Assembly: GCA_019704295.1 (NCBI GenBank)
Contig: AP024596.1
Coordinates: 1,411,369 to 1,475,368 of the forward strand
Length of the DNA: 64,000 bases
Reading direction: 5' to 3'
Source: Sulfolobales archaeon HS-7
GTDB taxonomy: Archaea; Thermoproteota; Thermoprotei_A; Sulfolobales; Sulfolobaceae
The position numbers and the translations under genes are program-made. Positions 19,933-28,311 of this stretch are shown in pieces (position 1 is the first letter of the stretch; each line of letters starts with the position of its first letter). Under the pieces are notes generated by a model. The model did no database searches. It was not told the DNA's origin and was given only the letters and a program-made list of their open reading frames with translations.

Positions 19933-21061
19933 CCTGGGTTCTCTCACAACTTTATAACTTGGGAGGGGGTAAGTTATACGTTATTTAATCCCAGACCTAA
20001 AGACAAGCTAAAAGACGTTTTTGATAGAGAAAAAGAAATAAGTATACTAAGGAATTCGCTTGATTCCCCATTGACTGTCGTTTTGGGCTTAAGGAGAACG
20101 GGCAAAACATCGTTAGTTAAATCAGTCCTTAACAACGTAAAGGCCACTTACATATTCTTGGATATGAGAAGATTTGAAAATAGGGAATACGTAGTTTACA
20201 AGGATTTCCTAGGAGTATTGGAGAGAGAAGTTAATGCAATTACTAGAAAATATAAGGGATTAGTTGATTATGTGAAGACAGTTAAGGGAGTCAACTTCGC
20301 AGGTCTTTCTCTAAGGTTTAGTTGGGGAAAGGACAGAGCTCTCCGACGTGCTTTCTTCTTTAAACGATTGGGCTGAGGATAACGGAAATAACGTGATCTT
20401 GGTTTTAGACGAAGCTCAGGAGTTGATAAAGGTTAAAGGATATGACGTACTACCGTTAATAGCTTATGCCTTTGATAATTTAAGGAACTTGAGTTTCGTA
20501 GTCACAGGTTCTGAAATAAGGGTAAAATCGAAGTTCTTGAGGGTTGACAATGAGAACTCCCCACTTTACGGTAGGGCCTACGTTGAAATCAACGTTAATC
20601 CCTTTGATAAGGACACGTCAATTAAGTTCGTTGAAAGAGGTTTTGAGGAATATCTTAAATTCAGTAAGGCGGAGGAGGTTTACGAAGAACTAGGAGGAAA
20701 CCCCGGGTGGCTAACCTACTATGGTTACGTTTATGTCAAGAAGGGGGACATTGACGTATTGGAGCAAACTAAGAGGTACGCTAGGAAGTTGTTGTCTATC
20801 GAGTTCTGTAATTTTCTGGTGGAGGGCAATAGATTGCAGTCGAAGGAAAGATACCTTAAAGTCCTGGAAACGTGCAAGCTCGGTTGTTCCTGGAAGGACG
20901 TAAAGAACGCATTAGAGGCCTTGGAGGGAAGGGAGATAAATGACGATACTTTGCACACCATACTCCGCAATTTACTGGAGTACTCATTTCTAGTTAAAGA
21001 GAACAGAAGATACTTCCTAGCTGATCCTATTTTAAAGGAGATAGGTAATGTGAAGTGCTAA
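19933..21061 (+). pseudogene. Archaeal-type AAA ATPase (DEXX-box), frameshifted
   Basis: The N-terminal half reads 'LFNPRPKDKLKDVFDREKEI' (from 19981), then Walker A 'VVLGLRRTGKTSLVKSV' near 20080. One base is lost near 20335-20345. In the new frame it continues 'ELSDVLSSLNDWAED', Walker B 'VILVLDEAQELI', sensor 'FVVTGSEI', and a winged-helix-like C-terminal part ending at 21061. This is the common archaeal ATPase group of ~350 aa (often DUF234-linked) seen beside mobile elements. No ATG/GTG/TTG is visible in the expected position near 19980; the frame stays open to 19933, so the start is probably mutated or read from an uncommon codon. Likely inactive. Its cellular job is not established for the family. 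Confidence 0.78.
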
Positions 21062-21184
21062 GCCCTACGGTATGTTTCCGATTTACGGACTTATGGATTT
21101 CTACAAGGCGATCTGTTCCTTTGCAATTTGTTTCTATAGATGAGAGTAGCTGTTTCCACATTTGAATAACACTAATAGGGGATC

Positions 21185-21310
21185 ATGGTAATATCGTGGA
21201 AAGTGATTAAATCGACTAGAGAGTCCTTCTTAGCCGAAGAAGTAAGGGAGGAGCACAGACAAAAGGACAACATTATGTACATCCTCAAGATAGCATATAA
21301 TGTACAATAA
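21185..21310 (+). pseudogene. N-terminal fragment of a transposase, cut by a MITE
   Basis: Starts 'MVISWKVIKSTRESFLAEEV' and runs 41 residues to a TAA at 21308 that belongs to the MITE beginning at ~21297. The bases before it (about 21165-21195) match 46570-46600, the start of another decayed IS, so both come from the same transposase family. Confidence 0.5.
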
Positions 21311-21651
21311 ATGCTACTTTAAATAAATTTCAGGATAGGAATGACTCATCCTAAACTGCTTAATTAGGACGACAATATAGCAAATTACCCGAGATCGAAC
21401 ACCCTTGCTGAACTCGTAGCCCTAAGTATATCCGCCGTTACCCTCAGTAAATGCTAAATTCATAACGCTGAAAACCTCGTTTTTCTCCTTAATCCACAAG
21501 ATACAAATGGTTATTTGTGAAGATTCTCGATAAACTAATTTTATATTATTTTACTCATAGGATTAAACAAATTAATTTCAGACGTACATATTCTATAACT
21601 TTTTACTTTATTTAGTTATTCTATCAAATATACGTTTGACACCCTCACGAC
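21297..21651 (+). mobile_element. MITE of the GTGACRGTGTC family
   Basis: About 355 bp. The left end 'AATGTACAATAAATGCTACTTTAAATAAATT' type text is degenerate. The right end (21585-21651) closely matches the IS right terminus ('ATAACTTTTTACTTTATTTAGTTATTC', then 'GACACCCTCAC'). The interior has 'AGGACGAcA' and 'TATCCGCCGTTACCCTC' blocks also present in the MITEs at 25824 and 40772. No coding capacity. Confidence 0.7.
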
Positions 21652-21754
21652 ACAATGTGGCCCAAAGTGCTAGGGTAAAAACCTCAAATTGTTATACACT
21701 TTGGACCAATGGAACTAATTGTCCCAAAACCGGAATCACCAAATTTTATAATTT

Positions 21755-22501
21755 ATGCCTTTTATGTCTTTTGTGGAAGACAAAAGAAACCCGATAAAGG
21801 ATTTTTACGAAGAACATTACGCTAAGCTAGAACAGACTTCTCATATGTCAAAAAGGGTGAGATATACAGAAGAAGCTATCAAAAAATTTGGAAAAAAAGA
21901 ATATATTCTAGAGATAGGCTGTGGAACGGGAGAAAATTTATCATATTATGCCAAGGAGTTCAACTTTAGTAAAGCCTATTGTGTAGAGGTGGCCTCTCTT
22001 ACAGAAACCAAAATAAGAGAGAGAGGATTATTTCCGATTATTTTGGACGTTAATGCTAATAAGATTCCTTTAGATGACTCATCTATCGACGTAATAATTT
22101 TCGAGGAGGTTGTAGAGCACCTCTACAATTCTGACTTGGTAATAGGAGAGATAAAAAGGTTGCTGAAAAGAGAAGGTATACTAATTCTGAGTACACCAAA
22201 CCTAGCATCCTGGATAAACAGGTTAACTTTACTGCTCGGCTATCAGCCCTTTTCTCACGACATATCTTTCCTAGGAGGATTCGGAAGATTAAGGAATAAG
22301 ACACAGACTAACGGTCACATTAAGTCCTTTACGTTAAGGGCAATGATCGAGTATTTAAAATTCTTTAATTTTGAAATCCTAGAGATTAAAGGCATTGAGG
22401 CTGACGGTGTTTCTGGACTTCTAAGCAAGATCGACTTGTTCTTTTCTAAATTTCCAAATTATGCTTCCCATATGTTCATAGTAGCTAGGAATTCTCAATA
22501 A
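21755..22501 (+). CDS. Class I SAM-dependent methyltransferase
   Basis: 248 aa. Motif I is 'YILEIGCGTGENLSYYAKEF' (from about residue 50); acidic post-I text is 'AYCVEVASLTE'; then 'IPLDDSSIDVIIFEEVVEHL' (motif II/III of Methyltransf_11) and 'LLKREGILILSTPNLASWIN'. The C-terminal part 'GHIKSFTLRAMIEYLKFFNF' is shared with the broken copy at 15704-16532. Enzymes with this layout in glycan clusters methylate sugars or lipid carriers; no substrate can be assigned. The gene is intact and ends 105 bp before a reverse IS copy (22606). The ATG at 21755 gives the normal length; an internal ATG follows nearby. Confidence 0.83.
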   Translation: MPFMSFVEDKRNPIKDFYEEHYAKLEQTSHMSKRVRYTEEAIKKFGKKEYILEIGCGTGENLSYYAKEFNFSKAYCVEVASLTETKIRERGLFPIILDVNANKIPLDDSSIDVIIFEEVVEHLYNSDLVIGEIKRLLKREGILILSTPNLASWINRLTLLLGYQPFSHDISFLGGFGRLRNKTQTNGHIKSFTLRAMIEYLKFFNFEILEIKGIEADGVSGLLSKIDLFFSKFPNYASHMFIVARNSQ

Positions 22502-22605
22502 CATAGTCACTAAACCAATTACATCTTATTAATTTTATTGGAAACGGCGCAATTTCAATAAGGGGCGATTCATGAGGGAATTCAGGTTTCCTGTGGGGCC
22601 GTTCA

Positions 22606-23878
22606 CGTGACAGTGTCTAATGTGTAATTAAAGTGAATAACTAAATAAAGTAAAAAGTTATAAAACACGTAAGTCTAGAATTAAATTCGCTTAAGTACCA
22701 GTGGAGAAACAATATAAAATCAGTTTATTAAGACCACTCGCGACTAATCTCGAAATTTTCCGATAATCAAGGCTAGGGACGAGCTTCTCTAGCGGGGTTT
22801 TAAGTGGAGATTTCAGCGCTTTCTAACGGAGCTAAACCGCTAAATATTGTAAGCCAGGCCGAGGAGGCTGGCAAAGACGTTCAATCCCCTCATGCCCCTC
22901 GCGTAAGGCCTCATGTTCTGAGGAAAGTTCCGAAGAACGCCTCCTCTCAGTATTCCCAAGCCATTCTTGACTCTGATCACCTTGCGTCTCTCGGCAAACC
23001 CCCTGTGTACGAGCGTGATCACGTTTGGCTTGATAGGAGATTTAAAGTCGGAAACGTTAGCTGGAACTATCTTAGCCTTGCAAACCATGAGGGTCTTAAG
23101 GAGAACCCGGCGAAGCACTTGCCCCCGAACCAATTCCCCACTTCTTTCCCCAGCTACCCTCATGTTCCCTGAGGGTGTAATTTCTCGGAAATGAGAGAAA
23201 AGTTTCTCCCTTTTCCTCTCATCGAGTGTCGCAAGTACTTCATGAGGTTTCCTCCTTGGATTAATTTCCCTGAGATCCAGTACAAGTTTCTGTGCTTTTC
23301 CACGCTCTTCTCCCCGTGAGGAGGCTCCACGGTAAAGCCATCAACCTTTGCCTTCCGAACTTCTCCTTCGCTAAGAAATGGTGGAAGTCGCTCCTCGTTA
23401 ACTCGCGACTCCAATCGCCTGAAGACCTTGAGGAGCAGATCCCTAATTCTATCGTCGTATTCATACACAAACCAGTTCAAGAGGACCTCGAGGGAACCTC
23501 TTTTACGCCAAGGAAAACCTTGACCACTTCATTGGTAACCGCTAGCACAATCACTCCCCTATACGACTCTTTGAAAAGCACTCTCACGATCATCATCTTC
23601 AAGTAGACCACGTTAGTACTTGAAGAACTTGTGATCCTTGAACTCCCTTTCAATTACGTCCTTTAACTCACTCATGATTTCCTCGCACTCCAAAAGGGAT
23701 TTACTCTTTCAACCCAACTCTTGGGGGATTACGTCGGAATAAATGTAGATCACGGTATAACCTAGGCGTAATCCCCCTTAAGTATTATCCTTCCATGTAA
23801 GTTCTTTGAATTTGTCTTTCTCATAAAAATTTAATTAATAAAGTAGATTACATTTATTGTGCATTGGACACTGTCACG
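22606..23878 (-). mobile_element. IS copy B with frameshifted transposase
   Basis: Ends are GTGACAGTGTCTAAT at 22607 and ATTGGACACTGTCAC ending at 23878 (~1.27 kb). The transposase is on the minus strand and is disrupted by frameshifts. Pieces are 'WFVYEYDDRIRDLLLKVFRR' (about 23475-23420), 'GGNLMKYLRHSMRGKG', 'RVAGERSGELVRG' (23160), 'NVITLVHRGFAERRKVIRVK' (about 23025-22970) and 'MRPYARGMRGLNVFASLLGL' (about 22910-22855). It aligns with copy A throughout but has different lesions. 'VHRGF' replaces 'ADRGF', so the presumed catalytic Asp is lost here. No convincing target duplication. Confidence 0.78.
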
Positions 23879-23982
23879 ATATTAATCTGTGGGTCCTCAT
23901 TGTACACCTTATTAAAGATAGGGAATGTATAGTGGAGCCTCCTGTCCACATACTCTGAGAGGAGTTTAGACGCCAAACGATA

Positions 23983-24094
23983 TTTGGATGTGTGACGCAA
24001 TCACGGAACATGACCCTGATTTAGCATACATTGAGAGAGTTTTTTCAACCCGCTTTCACTACCCTAACTTAGTGCAATTCATGGGGAATCGTTA
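23983..24094 (+). pseudogene. 3' remnant of an unknown gene
   Basis: An open frame reads 'NDIWMCDAITEHDPDLAYIE' followed by 'RVFSTRFHYPNLVQFMGN' and a stop at 24092. Composition and lack of low-complexity text suggest real protein, but upstream the frame is lost before the IS at 22606-23878. It may be the tail of a gene removed by IS-mediated deletion. I do not recognise the family. Confidence 0.4.
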
Positions 24095-24137
24095 ACGATA
24101 ATAACTCTTCCGAGACCGACGCCATTTTGTAGTAACT

Positions 24138-25265
24138 ATGATTGATCTTCCGCAGAATCGTTCTCTGATTTCTAAACTTTTTAACCTGGAAGATTTAATA
24201 CATCACATGGAAGAAATAAAGAGAAAATCTAGTGATATAGAAACTAATTACGTTAGGGAAATAGAAGTTCATCACCTCAGAGGTGTCAGTGTAGTAGACC
24301 ACGACACTCTGGAACCTCCGAGGCTTACCCCAAGGAAAATAAACGTTATTACCGGCTGTAACGGCTCTTTCAAAACGACATTTCTCGAAGCGTTAACAGT
24401 ATCGCTATTCATGACTTCAAGAAACGTACTTAAAGCCAGATCGATTATTAATTTGGCGTCAACTCTAAGAATGGAACCCCTTTGGCAATACTTATTAGCA
24501 AGAGACGGGTTTGAAATGATAGTTAATAATCAGTATAAGGTAAGGAGTGCTACTTTTGACGAGATTATAAAAGTGAATCCAATGCAGCCTGTTAGTACTA
24601 TGATAAACCCCGTAGGCTTCATACTCCTCAAGAACGATAAGGAAGTGAGAATATTTAGAGTGGATATTTCTGTTTTACCTGCTTCGGCACAGATCAGCAT
24701 CTCTATACAAGACAAAGATAGAGACGAGGTCAAGGAATTATCCGGTTACACATTTATAGCGTTCTCCACGCCAAACCCGATATCTCCAGACTTCGTGAGC
24801 AACTTTTCTCCTTTAATGGAATTTTCCAAAATCAAGGACTCATTAAGGAAGTTATTGAACTTCGAATTAATGGGCGTGAAAATGGACGAATTCGGTAGAT
24901 TGACCTTCGTAGTGTCAAACGGTAATAAGGATCTTGAAGTACAGTTTTTGGGAAGCGGTTTCGCATCCCTTATTCTGCTAGCTATGGCCTCGAGCAACGA
25001 TATAGTGATCTTCGACAACATTGAAAACCATTTACACCCTCAGCTCATGTTAAAGGCAATAGAGCTCATGAAGGAAAGTAATTCTCAGTGGTTCATAACC
25101 ACCCAAAGTACCGAATTTCTGAATTATTTACTGCTGGAGAACCCGGAGGAGGTAATGGTTTACGAATTCCTCAAAAGGGAAAATATACATATTAGACAAT
25201 TGGAGGGGAGTAAAGCTAGTGAGCTGATCAACGAACTCTCTGAAGATTTGAGAGGATTATGCTGA
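24138..25265 (+). CDS. ABC/AAA15-type ATPase of a two-gene OLD/PARIS-like pair
   Basis: 375 aa. The P-loop is 'INVITGCNGSFKTTFLEAL' (G73-T81); the usual Gly before Lys is Phe. An ABC-signature-like 'LGSGFASLILLAMAS' follows, then Walker B 'DIVIFDNIENHLHPQ' near residues 290-305, where the usual catalytic Glu ('DE') is Asn, and a switch region 'QWFITTQSTEFLNYLLLENP'. This order (AAA_15/AAA_21) is that of ATPases in OLD, Gabija and PARIS anti-phage systems and of AbiL-type pairs. The stop TGA overlaps an ATG of the next gene (TGATG), so the two are translationally coupled with a TOPRIM protein. Inference: a split OLD-like defence pair. An ATPase with a housekeeping RecF/SMC role is less likely. 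Confidence 0.75.
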   Translation: MIDLPQNRSLISKLFNLEDLIHHMEEIKRKSSDIETNYVREIEVHHLRGVSVVDHDTLEPPRLTPRKINVITGCNGSFKTTFLEALTVSLFMTSRNVLKARSIINLASTLRMEPLWQYLLARDGFEMIVNNQYKVRSATFDEIIKVNPMQPVSTMINPVGFILLKNDKEVRIFRVDISVLPASAQISISIQDKDRDEVKELSGYTFIAFSTPNPISPDFVSNFSPLMEFSKIKDSLRKLLNFELMGVKMDEFGRLTFVVSNGNKDLEVQFLGSGFASLILLAMASSNDIVIFDNIENHLHPQLMLKAIELMKESNSQWFITTQSTEFLNYLLLENPEEVMVYEFLKRENIHIRQLEGSKASELINELSEDLRGLC

Positions 25266-25846
25266 TGAAAGTTATCTTCACGGAGGGAATATCTGACGCT
25301 AAATTCATCGCGGGATTACTAGGAATCAGTGACTTAGAAAACGCTGAGAAGCACGCTAAAGCAATAGTTTCGAGCTATAGATGCTACAAAGATGACGATC
25401 TATTGATTTGCGAAGGAGGTGGTAAGGATAATATTTGTAGAAGGGCTAAAGAATTGAGTGAATTACTCAAATATAAGAAATTAAATTTTGAAATTCTCAT
25501 CCTTCTAGATGGAGACGCTAAGGGGACTAAATGCGACGTTGGTGAAATATTCTATTTAGATAATAAAAACCTAGATGAATTGCTCTTCAACGCTTCAATG
25601 CAGATCCTTACGAGCCACGATTACGCAAAACAACTACTAGAGCACGAGAAAAACAACGCAGATTCTAAACTAAAGGTTTATTTGGTTATGTATTTATTCA
25701 AGAAATTCGTATCATCTGGTGAAAACTGGACTGATTTGAGTTCGTTCTTTTATTTTGTAGCATGGCATTACAAATCTCAGTTATTGTCACTTGATTCTGG
25801 TCTATCAAAAATAATTGAACTCGTGACGGTGTCCAGTGTGGAATAA
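25259..25846 (+). CDS. TOPRIM-domain protein (DUF3226/DUF4435/OLD-like), 3' end replaced by a MITE
   Basis: 195 aa. A TOPRIM fold is suggested by 'KVIFTEGISDAKFIAGLLGI' (E9), then 'FEILILLDGDAKGTKCDVGE' (D84-x-D86) and 'FYLDNKNLDELLF' like the 'IED-LL' block of DUF3226/DUF4435. TOPRIM partners of AAA15 ATPases act as nucleases, for example AriB in PARIS and the nuclease half of OLD. It overlaps the ATPase gene: ATG at 25259 or, better, the ATG at 25265 within TGATG. The last codons (from about 25823) and the stop lie in the MITE at 25824-26188, so 'VTVSSVE' is foreign and the native C-terminus is lost or altered. Activity is therefore uncertain. Confidence 0.72.
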   Translation: MLMKVIFTEGISDAKFIAGLLGISDLENAEKHAKAIVSSYRCYKDDDLLICEGGGKDNICRRAKELSELLKYKKLNFEILILLDGDAKGTKCDVGEIFYLDNKNLDELLFNASMQILTSHDYAKQLLEHEKNNADSKLKVYLVMYLFKKFVSSGENWTDLSSFFYFVAWHYKSQLLSLDSGLSKIIELVTVSSVE

Positions 25847-26187
25847 ATGTAATCTAGTTTATTAAGTAAATTTTTAGATATAATAATAATTAAATCTACG
25901 TTGTATAATAAGGACGATAGTACGGAGGAATTACGGGAAGTTAAACCCCATTGCCGACTTCCTAGGCTTAAAAATATCCGGTACCCTCCGCTAACTTTTA
26001 ACTCGTAGTACTGAGACTCTTTTTAGTCTTGTTTCTTGAGAAATATGTAATTAATTATGCCTATTCCCAATAAACTTATTTTATACTCCCCTATCGTAAT
26101 TTAATGGATTTAATTCTAGACAGACGTGTTCACAACTTTTTAGTTTATTTAGTTATTCTATTAATTACACATTGGACACCGTCACGG
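25822..26187 (+). mobile_element. MITE inserted in the TOPRIM gene
   Basis: About 365 bp with near-perfect inverted ends: CGTGACGGTGTCCA at 25822 and ATTGGACACCGTCACG ending at ~26187. The flanks carry 'GAACT' on both sides (25817-25821 and 26188-26192), a probable target duplication. The left arm matches the IS left terminus ('AATAAATGTAATCTAGTTTA', 25842-25861) and the right arm the IS right terminus. The clean ends suggest it is among the youngest members here. Confidence 0.85.
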
Positions 26188-26194
26188 GAACTTT

Positions 26195-26425
26195 CCACCT
26201 AGTTCCCGTAGTATCACCTCCGAGTAATACTCCCTTGCCCACCCTGAAAAGGGTTTACGCCACATTCTATTGATTAATCCTCTTATTCTCTGAAATACTT
26301 TCTAGCTAAACCATATCTTTATGCTCTGGATCCTTTTTTAGCGTTCATTACTACGTCCATAACATCAATACCTTCCTTTTCTGCAATTTTTAATACTTAT
26401 TCCATATTTTCCCCTTCTTCCTAGA
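26195..26425 (-). pseudogene. Relic of a PaREP1-like protein gene (tentative)
   Basis: On the minus strand the text reads 'VLKIAEKEGIDVMDVVMNAK' (about 26420-26355), then 'RYGLARKYFRE', with stops. A shifted frame gives 'KVFQRIRGLINRMWRKPFSG' and 'WAREYYSEVILRELGG' (about 26300-26200). 'LKIAEKEGIDV..' followed by a 'LARKYFRE' helix resembles the archaeal PaREP1 family, a small helical family of unknown role. A piece of the same text occurs at 690-790. The relic is bounded on the left by the MITE. Confidence 0.35.
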
Positions 26426-26575
26426 GGTTATAAAAGTTGCATATGACGTTAGATATCTTATCATCCTTTTTGGGCTATTGTAAAAAACTAATATTTAAGA
26501 AAACTTTTGAGTGGAAAGTAGAAAATATACTAGGAAGAGAAAGCTACAATAAAAGTAAGTGAAAATACCCTTAAG

Positions 26576-26743
26576 ATGCTTAAAAAACTTAAAGAAGAGA
26601 ATAACTTCTCATCAATGGATGAGGCTATCGCTTTGCTATTAAAATTGTATGGAGAGGAGAAGTTAAGGAGAGAGTTTAGAATAGACAAAGGGCGAATTAC
26701 TCCGTTTGGCAAAGATGATAGAATTGAGGATCGTAATGAATAG
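26576..26743 (+). CDS. vapB: VapB-type antitoxin, start uncertain
   Basis: From the ATG at 26576 a 55-aa protein begins 'MLKKLKEENNFSSMDEAIAL', followed by 'LLKLYGEEKLRREF' and a polar tail 'RITPFGKDDRIEDRNE'. Upstream the frame adds 'EEKATIKVSENTLK', the usual ribbon-helix-helix strand of VapB antitoxins, but a TAG at 26531 and no ATG/GTG/TTG precede it. So either ATA at 26549 initiates or the true start has mutated. VapB binds its PIN toxin and represses the operon. Its stop overlaps the toxin start region (26724), the classic VapBC coupling. If only the ATG at 26576 is used, the DNA-binding strand is missing. Confidence 0.6.
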   Translation: MLKKLKEENNFSSMDEAIALLLKLYGEEKLRREFRIDKGRITPFGKDDRIEDRNE

Positions 26744-27128
26744 TTATGCCTGGATAGAGTTCTTTTTAGGAAGTGATAAGGGAAAGAGAGTTTTCGAAAT
26801 TCTTTCCTCAGTCGATGAAATATTAACACCGGATTTAGTGTTAGCCGAAATAGGTAGGAAATACGTTAGAGGAGGAATTCATGAAAAAACTATCATAGAG
26901 AGATTGGAATTTATAGAGGAAAATAGCGTAATTCTTTGCATTAACTCAGAGTTAAGCGTCGAAGGAGCAATGGCTTACATTAAATTACTAAGTGAGGCTA
27001 AAAGTGAGGGAAAGAACAAACCTAGCTTAACAGATAGTGTACTTTTAGCAATACGTAGGAAGTACTCTGCAAAGATAGTCACTGGAGATGAAATATTTAA
27101 GGGAATAAATGAGGTAATGCTTATATGA
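26724..27128 (+). CDS. vapC: PIN-domain ribonuclease toxin (VapC-like) with an altered first acidic residue
   Basis: A TTG at 26724 gives 'MRIVMNSYAWIEFFLGS', the standard VapC opening. The first catalytic Asp ('VDSYAW'/'VDTYAW') is Asn here (N6). Later acidic positions remain: 'LTPDLVLAEIGRKYVRGGI' with the Glu, 'SLTDSVLLAIRRKYS' and 'KIVTGDEIFKG'. VapC toxins cleave tRNA or rRNA using four acidic residues around Mg2+; loss of the first often abolishes activity, so this may be a dead toxin or a non-toxic nuclease-fold protein. Overlap with vapB shows operon structure. A longer start at TTG 26706 is possible but adds non-family residues. Confidence 0.75.
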   Translation: MRIVMNSYAWIEFFLGSDKGKRVFEILSSVDEILTPDLVLAEIGRKYVRGGIHEKTIIERLEFIEENSVILCINSELSVEGAMAYIKLLSEAKSEGKNKPSLTDSVLLAIRRKYSAKIVTGDEIFKGINEVMLI

Positions 27129-27159
27129 GTGCTAGGGCCGTTAACGTGTTCATGCAAAT

Positions 27160-27290
27160 TCAGTTTGTTTAGAAAAATAGAATGAATTTAATTGAATGGT
27201 ATCGTATGGACTGGAAAGGATTCGCACTTAACAATTTCCCATATTTACTACTCATTTGTAATAATTACAATTCACATTGGAAACCTGAAT
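27160..27290 (+). repeat. R2 repeat copy
   Basis: Core 'AAATTCAGTTTGTTTAG' at about 27167, then 'TAGAATGAATTTAATTGAAT', and a tail 'TTAACAATTTCCCATATTTA' and 'AATTACAATTCACATTGGAA'. The same succession is at 47511-47625 (+), 33105-33235 (-) and about 31620-31732 (-). It has no coding frame. It could be a MITE end, a conserved RNA or a transcription end signal. Confidence 0.6.
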
Positions 27291-27437
27291 TACCCAATCG
27301 GAAATATCAGCACGAATCCCTAGAATAGGGGATTAAGCTTTTTGTTTGATCAGTTCCATTTCAGCATCAATTTCTCGCTACAATTTTCAGGGTGTAAACT
27401 AGGGAGTTAACTCAATTTTTCCCACCCCCCGACTTTA

Positions 27438-27665
27438 ATGGTCTGGCGTCCCTTAATTCCTCAACAGTTTATCAAAACTCGTTGGGAGAAACCAGGATAC
27501 CTTTTTTTAACACCTTATCACAGGTATCTATCCATGAAGACTGGGAAGGACGGGAAATACTATTACGTTGAATTAGATAGAGAGGATATATTTAAGCTTA
27601 AGGGAATTGTTAAAAAGAAGGGTAAGCACCGTAAACCCTCTTATGAGATCTCATCTTCCAAATAG
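27438..27665 (+). CDS. Small basic protein of unknown function
   Basis: 75 aa, 'MVWRPLIPQQFIKTRWEKPG' then 'YLFLTPYHRYLSMKTGKDGK', a short acidic stretch 'YYVELDREDIFKLK', and a Lys/Arg-rich tail 'IVKKKGKHRKPSYEISSSK'. The last part looks like a nucleic-acid-binding tail. I do not recognise a family. It stands alone, about 150 bp after repeat R2, with no obvious ribosome binding site. It may be real or a fragment. Confidence 0.45.
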   Translation: MVWRPLIPQQFIKTRWEKPGYLFLTPYHRYLSMKTGKDGKYYYVELDREDIFKLKGIVKKKGKHRKPSYEISSSK

Positions 27666-27709
27666 AACAGTTTTTTTGTGTCCACACTGTAAAGTATCCC
27701 CGGCTACTT

Positions 27710-27886
27710 CTATTGAAAACTATTACCATACTTTTCCTTTCCCAACTTCTCTCTGGCGTGTTTGAAGGGATTATCAAGTATGAGTAATTCCTTATCCAGA
27801 ATAAGCATAACCAATTTATCGCTTTTAAATTCCTCCAGCAAATATTCCGCTAATTCTTCTGAACTGTTTATTTTCTTGTTGAACAT
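27710..27886 (-). CDS. Small acidic/basic helical protein, unknown
   Basis: A 58-aa frame: 'MFNKKINSSEELAEYLLEEF', 'KSDKLVMLILDKELLILDN', 'PFKHAREKLGKEKYGNSFQ'. Amphipathic helices and a basic C-terminus look protein-like, similar in style to small antitoxin or DUF proteins, but no family is recognised. It converges on the small gene ending at 27665. Confidence 0.4.
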   Translation of the reverse strand: MFNKKINSSEELAEYLLEEFKSDKLVMLILDKELLILDNPFKHAREKLGKEKYGNSFQ

Positions 27887-28311
27887 AACCTAGCATTCCG
27901 CTTCTCACAGACCGCATTAACATAAAAGGAAAAACGTATTTAATAATCTTCATTTTCCTTTAATATTATATCAGAAATATTTATAATATTAACAACAACT
28001 ACGTGTTTTTAGCCGAAGGTTGAACTAAGCACCTTGTGCTAAGCTTGCAAGAAAAACTAGAACTTTTCGAGTTGCCCGGTGTTGACTTTAAAATATACGA
28101 GATTTTGGCCAAATACAACATGTAGTCACGCTACCTAAGTCGACTTAAACCCAGTTTTCATATCCAGATTACTCTAATAATTAGTAATGAGATTTTTTGG
28201 TGGGACAGAACGTCCCGACGACTTAGCATTGAGTTTCATCAGGTCTCACTCGGAATTAAATATCTACTCCTGTACTAACCTGTTGAGGTAATTGAGCGGT
28301 GAAAAGGGTTA
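27887..28311. other. Gene-free stretch with a coding scrap
   Basis: A short plus-strand frame around 28041-28125 reads 'LSLQEKLELFELPGVDFKIY' then 'EILAKYNM' and a stop, probably the tail of a lost gene. A segment near 28145-28200 ('ATTACTCTAATAATTAGTAATGAGATTTTTT'-type text) resembles 6700-6775, likely the same IS end. A GGGAC/GTCCC hairpin lies at 28205-28219 without a T-run. Otherwise nothing seen. Confidence 0.4.

Noticed and set aside
28205-28219. GGGAC/GTCCC hairpin near the helicase 3' end
   Set aside because: Short stem and no T-run on either strand; not enough to call a terminator.
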